Made by a program: the position numbers and the translations under genes
Part shown: positions 57,201 through 64,000 of the stretch, piece after piece
How positions within the stretch are numbered: the stretch's first letter is position 1
How the letters are laid out: every line of letters begins with the position of its first letter
Source: Onchocerca volvulus
Taxonomy: Eukaryota; Nematoda; Chromadorea; Rhabditida; Onchocercidae
Length of the DNA stretch: 64,000 nt
Reading direction: 5' to 3'
Assembly (NCBI GenBank): GCA_000499405.2
Contig: HG738137.1
Coordinates: 14,687,661-14,751,660 of the forward strand
The notes under the pieces: generated by a model
Told to the model about the DNA's origin: nothing
The model's database searches: none
Seen by the model: the letters and a program-made list of their open reading frames with translations, nothing else

Positions 57201-58571
57201 TTTATTTCAACATATTTCTGGAAATTTTGTTGGACAGAATATATGAAGCAAAATTCTTCATTTAACCAATACTTTTTTCCTTTCAAATTTTAAATTTTCG
57301 TTCCTTTTTTAGTGAAAAAATCTGTCGAAAAATGAGGCAAACGAAAGTGTATTACCATTTACTCGATAAATTTATCATGCAATTTTATCCTATATTTTTA
57401 TTCAAGCATGAATTTATTGAATGATTAAATGATTCGTTAGTTTCTCTCATTCATTTTCTGCCTTTAATTGGAAATTTTTCAAAATTTAGCAAAATTTTCT
57501 GGTCCATAGAAATAGAATATCAAAATTGCATTTACAATCATGTGTGGTTTTTAATATACCTTTGATCAGATGAAAATCTTGTTGATAATGGTAGAGTGAA
57601 GTCTTTGACAGTATAAGGATATGAAGTTGAATAAATTGGTGTAGTTGTTGTAATCATTTGTCGAACAGGTAAACTGGTGAAATTATTACTAGAATCCTGC
57701 AATAAATTTGCTTATTTCAGAGTTAATGTAAGTGGAAATTTGCAGAAAAATTGAATCAAAAAATGGAAAAAAAAATTGTTTTAAATAAAGAATTTTTTTA
57801 ATGGAATAATTTTCGTTCCCAGTAAAATTGTCTTAAAAGATTATTAATTTGCTGAAAATACTTTTATTAATTTAAAAAATAAATATCAATGTAAAATACT
57901 GATAACTTAATGATTAAAATTGGAATGCAATGATATAAACTAGTTTTTATGAGAAGGCTTTCTATCTAATTATTTCAAAATCAAAACAATACGCTGAGAA
58001 TCGTTATCAGCAAGTTAACATAGCATTTTTTCATACATTGATAATACGTGATCTAGCTATTTGTTATCAGTGATCTGTTAAAATTGTAACTCTCATGAAA
58101 ATTTTATATCCCAATTGAAAATTTCTGTCATAAAACTAAAATCATTGTATATTTCGATATTTCATAGTGCTAATACAATAGCAATGTATGGATGATTACA
58201 ATCATATGGATGATCACAATCAATCAGTTATCTTCCAAAAATGAAATCCCGAATAATAGCTTTTTAAGTTTTGCAGTTGATAAAAAATGATAATTCAGTA
58301 TCAGTTAAAATACCGTACTAAAATATAGTACCGGCATTTGTGTTAATGGTACAATGCGATGTGGTCCAGTGAAATTACCGCTAGCCGTTTGACCAATACT
58401 GGTACGAAAAGCTGGATCGCAATCCCAGAATAAGAACGATGACGTGGTTGCGTCAAGTATTGGATCACGTAAAACTGGTATCGGTGTATCTTCAATATGA
58501 TGATGATGTTCATCAGCTTGTGGTAGCGTAAAACCATATTGCCAAATATTACCACAATTCCAATTATCCAT
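54248..58571 (-). CDS. Nuclear-receptor DNA-binding protein without ligand-binding domain (ODR-7-like)
   Basis: A transcription factor expected to bind DNA in the nucleus. Six exons in transcript order, 58571-58332, 57696-57560, 56472-56275, 55689-55619, 55399-55328 and 54423-54248, join in phase into 297 residues. A 165-residue N-terminus rich in Ser, Thr, Pro and a His run (DEHHHHIED) is followed by the zinc fingers at about 166-240. Finger 1 is CQVC-x14-CAACAAFFRR, with the P-box typical of nematode-expanded receptors. Finger 2 is CKRSQRC-x13-CRSCRMKRCLYIGM. Only a 58-residue acidic, coil-prone tail follows, ending in a stop, so no ligand-binding domain is present. DBD-only design with a long N-terminus is that of C. 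elegans ODR-7, an olfactory-neuron factor; orthology is inference. The fingers have one and about four more residues than the usual 13 and 9. Confidence 0.87.
55791..56057 (-). repeat. Dispersed 250-bp repeat, copy 2 (inverted)
   Basis: The reverse complement of 48583-48824 with scattered substitutions and an insertion of about 25 bases in the middle. It lies in the intron between nuclear-receptor exons 3 and 4. Target duplications and terminal inverted repeats are not obvious. Confidence 0.9.
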
Positions 58572-58604
58572 TTCTTTTCTATTTTTCTGGTTTGAAGAAA
58601 ACCT

Positions 58605-58613
58605 TGCAAACTG
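58605..58613 (-). other. Probable trans-splice acceptor of nuclear-receptor gene
   Basis: On the minus strand GAATTTTCAG ends at 58611, 39 bases before the ATG at 58571, and no coding exon is visible upstream. Confidence 0.5.
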
Positions 58614-61600
58614 AAAATTCTAAATTAATTAAAAATATATTGCCGAAAAAAGTACATCTATTTCTACTTCATACATATTTTTATCAGTTATTTTTTACTC
58701 GAAAAAAAAAAAGCAGAATTGAATACATATATGTAAAAAATACATGCGTCAAAAAATATGACAATTTGAAAATCGAAAAAAGAAAGAAATTTGATTCCAA
58801 AATTCTAAAATAAAAAGAAAAAAGTTCGAAAAAATTTCTCTAACCTTTATTTTTTTCCTTAAATTTTTCAATAATGCAAGGAATTTTGTTCTTTTTTTTT
58901 TTTTTTTTTTTTCGCATAGTATAAGAAACAGCTTTTTTGCTTAGAATTTTAAATTATGAAGATATTCTTATTATTATAAATGATTCCTTTATTCATTTAT
59001 TTCCCTGTTTTATCAATTATTTATTCCAAATAATAATTGCAAAAATTTCAATAGTAATAATTGAAAATTTTGCTTAATTTATTAACTTCATTGGAAATTA
59101 ATAGTATTTTCAAATTCAAATTAATCAATTTTATAATGCATACATACATTATAAGATGTCTATATATATATATATTTGTATGCTAAAATACTACAAATCA
59201 TATGGATTCCATGTTGAGTACAATTTCTTGAGTTTTAATTTGTTATATCGCTTACAAATAAACTACATCAATTATGCTTCAAATCATCATCCTACAAAAA
59301 GATTGCTAGATATACACTTGCAATTTTATCAAATAATTCATTTTTTTTTCAGAAAAAAAAAAAGAAGAAAAAACTTAGAAAAGAGTAAAGAAGAAAAAAA
59401 AAGTCGAAAATTCCAAATTTAATAATTTATAATTTATAAAAAAGATAAAAAAAGGAAAAAAAAAAATGAAAAAAGACACCATTGATAAGAAATTGAAAAA
59501 AGCTCTTTAATAATAAAAGTAACAACGATCAGAGAAGCAAGATGATTGAAAATTATGCTTAATAACATTTTCTGCAATATGTGTGTTATAAATTATTACG
59601 CAAAAGTTATTAGCAAAAATAGGTATTAGTGAAGGTTACTTTTTAATTATGCAAAAATATTAACAGGATAATAATGATTTAATAGCAAATGAATGAGAGG
59701 GAGAAAGAAAGATATGAAATAAATGTGCCAATTATAAATATGACAAATTAGTAAACAAATGAATGAATGAATAGCACAATGTCTATGAGGTAAATATGAA
59801 AATATTTGATCAAATATCACCTTTTTAACAATTTTCATTCTTTCCAAAAGGTACAAATTATATCACAAAGAGTAACATACATGGATGCAATTAACAAAAA
59901 GGTATTTTATGAATTACTTCATAACATATGCTTTTAATGATATGTTTACATTTATTTTTGCAAATCTATCGATGAATTTTTTTTTTTTTTAATTTAAATA
60001 TATGTTTCAAATAGCGCCTTTTTTTTTTCTTTTCCTTTTTGCAGAAAATTATATTTTAAATTATAATAAATCATTAAAAAGAACTTTAAGTTTCTTTTTT
60101 TTTTCGATATTCTTTTAAAAAAAAAAAAAAATTTAATTTCATTAGTTTTATTATTATTGTATCGAAATTCTTTGCCAAGGAGAATTTTTTAATTTCTTTA
60201 ACTTATTTTTTTTGCACTTTTCATTTGAATATCTTTCTTCACTTTATTCTTTTAAAATTTAATTTTTTTTTTTTTTTCATTTCATTAAATTTATTCCTAT
60301 GTCAAAATTTTCTGCTAGAGGAACTTTCTTTTCATTCTTTTAAGGTTTAATTTTTAATGTTAATATTTGTCTTTTTATTGAAACATTATTACCATCAAAT
60401 AATTTTATATTTAAGTCTAACCAATCAATATTTTTTTATTTCCGTTACGGATATTTGAAGATTTATATTTTTGGAAAGAACTGTTCTGCGTATTTCATTT
60501 TCTACTTATTATTATTATTTTTTTTTGAAATATTTTATTTGATATCTTTTATAATTAATTTAATTTATTTTCATCACATTTCATCGATTTATATTTCACA
60601 TTTCTCTTCACAGTTTAGTCAAATTCTCATCGTTCAACGTTTTAATTTGAAATTTTTTTATTTTTACATATAAAGTAATGATAGGTTAATATTTGATGTA
60701 TGATATCAATCGCTAGTTTTTAATTACTATATTAAATGTTTTGAAAATTTTAATTAATTTGCATTAAAACTTGCAGATAATTAATATTATGAAAAAAAAT
60801 TGGATGCAAACCTACCTAATAACAAACACCAAAAGTAATTAACAATTTAAGTCGGGATATTTCACTTTTTTTTTTAAGTTTTAAATTTACAATTTCTTCG
60901 AGGTGAAGATATTATTAACCTTTCATATTTTTTTGTCAGTAAAAAAGAGAATAAGAATAATTTTGATCTTAAAATATTTTCATCTGCAAATTTTGAAATT
61001 TAAAATATTATTAGTAAAAATTATTGCTAAAAAATGTTAGCAAATGAATTAGGAATAAATTTTTGTTTTTATTTACGAAAAAAAAAAAAACCTGATATTA
61101 GCATATCATTAATTTGAGAAATGATCTATTATCGCATTACATCAAAAGTAATTCAAAAAGTTTATTTTTAAAGTTGAATTAGCTTCAAACGTTTTGATGC
61201 TCTTTTCATTTCGAAGTACAATTAATCAATTTATAAATTATCAAATAGGCTGAATTTTCTTCATTCATTTATCATTTTCCATAATATTCTCATTACAAAA
61301 ACATGTTATAGCAAATAATCATGATATTTCTGATTTCTCGTCTATACAAGAGGAAACAATTAATTATCATTAATTATTAATGGTTTTTCATTTTATTTTA
61401 TAAAAAATTTTCGCCGTATCATTTCTATCAAAACTTCCATATAATCAAGCAAACCGTTTCATGGGAACCTCTTTTTTTGAATTCCATAAATTCATAATTT
61501 TTCGCAATTTGATTGTAAATATTTCAGTTTTTATCCTTTTCATTTCTCAGATATAATTTAAATGTTACCAGCAAATTCACATGATCATTTCAATTGTTGG

Positions 61601-64000
61601 ATAAGTAAATTCTTTTTCATTACGTTTCGGATACAGAATTTGTATTTTATCAAGAAATTTCCATCAATTTATCAGTTTATCTTTTTTTTTTTTTATTTAA
61701 TTCAATCTCATCGTTTATATCCTCATCAAATCAAATCAAACCCAATATCAAATGTTTGATAAACAGTGATAAAAAAAATTTCTTTTTTTTTCAAAATTAT
61801 ATAATTTGGTGAAAAAAAAAGATTATTTTTTAACTTATAATTTTTCAAACAAAAGATTTGATGAGCCTTTTTCTTTTTTCTGCTTTTCAATTTTAATCTG
61901 TAGCAAATTTATTAAAATAAACAATCTTTTTCATTCGTGCAAGACATTATTTCGAATAATTATATGTAATATTAATGATGCATATGTTTTGCAGAATAAA
62001 TTGTTATGCAAAAGTTTTGATTATTAGCAAAATAGACTATTTATATTAGATTGTATTATTAGGATGAAAATAAGTTACCAAGGCAACAAAAATGATTCGA
62101 TTGCGATGAAACAATTATTTATTTCGCATTCTGTCGCAAAAATTGTTTAAAATATATTTGCAAGAAAATATCAATTTTAATAGAAATTTTCAAGTTGAAT
62201 TGAATCATCTATTATGACGATTCATTTATTCGTTTGATTGAAAACCTAATTATACAACTAATTTCAAGAATTAACGCCTGAATGCGCTATATGTACTATT
62301 TATTTGCTCAATTTTTACGAAGAAAAAAATTTATTTTTTTTTTTATTTTTATTTTACAAATTATTTTAAACATGCAAAGTAAAGTTTCAAATAATAAAAA
62401 AAAAAGTGCTATTAAAGAAATTAAAGTTAAAGAAATAAAAATTAATGACATGATAATGACATATCCTGATCCTTTGACAAAGTTGAAAAATTTTGATGAC
62501 CTGAATTGTTCGTTGAAATTCACTTATAAACAATGAAAAATATGTGGTATAATAGAAGCATATAATTGAAAATAATTAAAATACCTGAAATTTTCATTCA
62601 TCCGATCAAGTTATCAAGTAATTCATCACCTTAGTAATTGAATATTTGTATTTCTTATTTAAGCATTCATTATCGTTTTGATTTTGAAAAAAAAAAAAAG
62701 AAAAAAAAATATTAAAGTTATAAGATTTGATTTTGAAACATATTTTCAAATTAAAATTCAATTTTACAGAGAGTACTGTATCTTTTTCACTTCATGTACT
62801 TTTTTTTTTATTATCAACTATTTTCTACAGGTAAATATTGTCGTCCTCTATAAATAAATTCGTTAATTATAATTTCAAATACCATAAATATAACATTATG
62901 AAGGGAAAAAGATAATTGTGCAAATATTTTTCAAATTAAATGAATTAAACGAGGAAGAAATTTGTACGATAAAAAAAAAATCGATAAATCTGCTGCATAA
63001 TACAGCAATTTATAATTCAAATTGAAACGAAATTCTCTAATATTTTTCATCATTGTAATCCTCTGATTTGAACAAATTTGAATAATAATTTTCAAAGTTT
63101 CTTTCAAATTTAATTTCTCGCCAAAATTAAATTAGAAAAATAAGATGAATATTGGAAAAATGGAAAAAAATTTCTAATAGAATTTGAAATTAAATTAGGG
63201 AAAAACTTGAAAGTTTTTTATATAAAAAATTTTGAAATTTTTCACACTACAAAATAATGCAACCTGATTGATTTTGAGCAAAATATTTCTTCAATTATGA
63301 ATTATTTTATTTTGATATATCACTTTAGTCCAACCGACTAATTTCAGCTTGTTCAAAACTAAAATAAGTACAATGTTCATCTAAAGTCAAGTGATAAATT
63401 TGCCACAGATTGTTAAAATTTCATATCAGTGTGTACTAATTTGACAATTTTTTCAACTATTTCTTAAAATTTTTCAAATGTATTGGATCGTTTAAGAAAT
63501 AAATTTGTTTTAGGAAAAATGAAACTATTTATCGCTTTTGAGCTTTTTTAAAATAATTTACGAAAATCTACAGCCGTTAATTTTTCCAGAAGTTTGGCAG
63601 TTTTCGGAAAACGATCTTTATAATATAAACATTCATGATCATTTTTATCGAATTGAATAAAAAAGACAACGAAAATGGATAGATTTCGTGATGTTATTTC
63701 ACTATCAAAGGAAATTTATAAATGGAAATTTGTAAAGATGTATTATTGATTGAAATTTTCATTAAATTACATTTAGCATTTATGTAAATTCATTTTATAG
63801 CATTTTTTCTCTACTATGTGTTACGTATCAATAAATGTTTATTATCATCTGTTATGTATAAATATATGTTTTGATCAACAAAAAAAAAAGTTGAAAAATT
63901 GAAAAATGTTTGAATTGATATTTTGATTGTTGATAAAATTTTTTGCAATAATAAAATGGTCAAATATATGTATATTAACATTTCAAAAATATCAGCAGTA
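58612..64000. other. AT-rich region, no supported gene
   Basis: This would include the nuclear-receptor promoter. It contains poly(T)/poly(A) runs (58891, 60000, 60240, 61080) and short frames of AT-noise type. One frame (62282-62536, +) is listed separately. No RNA gene, repeat copy or splice-supported exon was recognised. Confidence 0.6.
62282..62536 (+). CDS. 84-codon open frame, doubtful
   Basis: It begins with a hydrophobic stretch (FIFFFIFILQIIL) that could act as a signal anchor and ends in a polar part (KEIKINDMIMTYPDPLTKL) whose composition is less skewed than most local frames. There is no splice context or recognised family. The minus strand is also open over the same span, which argues for chance. 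Confidence 0.15.
   Translation: MRYMYYLFAQFLRRKKFIFFFIFILQIILNMQSKVSNNKKKSAIKEIKVKEIKINDMIMTYPDPLTKLKNFDDLNCSLKFTYKQ

Noticed and set aside
56939..57286. Minus-strand frame of 115 codons in the nuclear-receptor gene
   Set aside because: It lies inside the intron between exons 2 and 3, is Phe/Lys-rich like AT noise, and the flanking exons join in phase without it.

Overview
The window looks like nuclear DNA of a parasitic nematode, most likely a clade III (spirurid/filarial-type) worm. The reasons are extreme A+T richness with long homopolymer runs, genes split into short exons with TTTCAG-type acceptors, splice acceptors placed just upstream of start codons as expected for spliced-leader trans-splicing, and an exact genomic copy of the nematode SL1 spliced leader at 51516-51537. 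The species is not determined. There is no sign of prokaryotic, viral or organellar sequence. All gene models were built by hand from splice signals, frame continuity and recalled protein families; no search or transcript data was used.

Layout. 1-13345: AT-rich intergenic DNA with repeats and a long near-perfect hairpin (3201-3280). 13361-19626 (+): eight-exon type I membrane protein with fibronectin III-like domains. 19627-24910: intergenic, with simple repeats. 24911-31394 (-): M17 leucyl aminopeptidase of the NPEPL1/LAP-2 group, eleven exons, with a possible second, longer N-terminus. 31395-33100: mostly non-coding, with one ambiguous open frame. 33101-36879 (-): mitochondrial succinyl-CoA ligase (ADP-forming) beta subunit, ten exons. 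36928-40187: intergenic, with a dispersed repeat. 40188-40860 (-): a 97-residue single-pass membrane protein of unknown function, transcribed divergently from 41726-50166 (+), a non-receptor protein tyrosine phosphatase with a Lys/Arg-rich N-terminus and a Gln/Pro-rich tail. 50167-54247: intergenic, holding the SL1 copy and a poly(A) tract of about 100 bp that together suggest a decayed retrocopy. 54248-58571 (-): a nuclear-receptor DNA-binding-domain protein with no ligand-binding domain (ODR-7-like in plan). 58572-64000: AT-rich, no supported gene.

The aminopeptidase and the succinyl-CoA ligase are neighbours on one strand, but 1.7 kb apart and each with its own trans-splice-like acceptor, so they do not look like a tight operon. 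No shared pathway links the six genes. Mobile DNA is dispersed: five copies of a Helitron-like repeat (two inverted inside a phosphatase intron), an inverted pair of about 250 bp copies in or near the phosphatase and nuclear-receptor introns, and a GC-rich block at 47590-47960 that resembles an LTR fragment.
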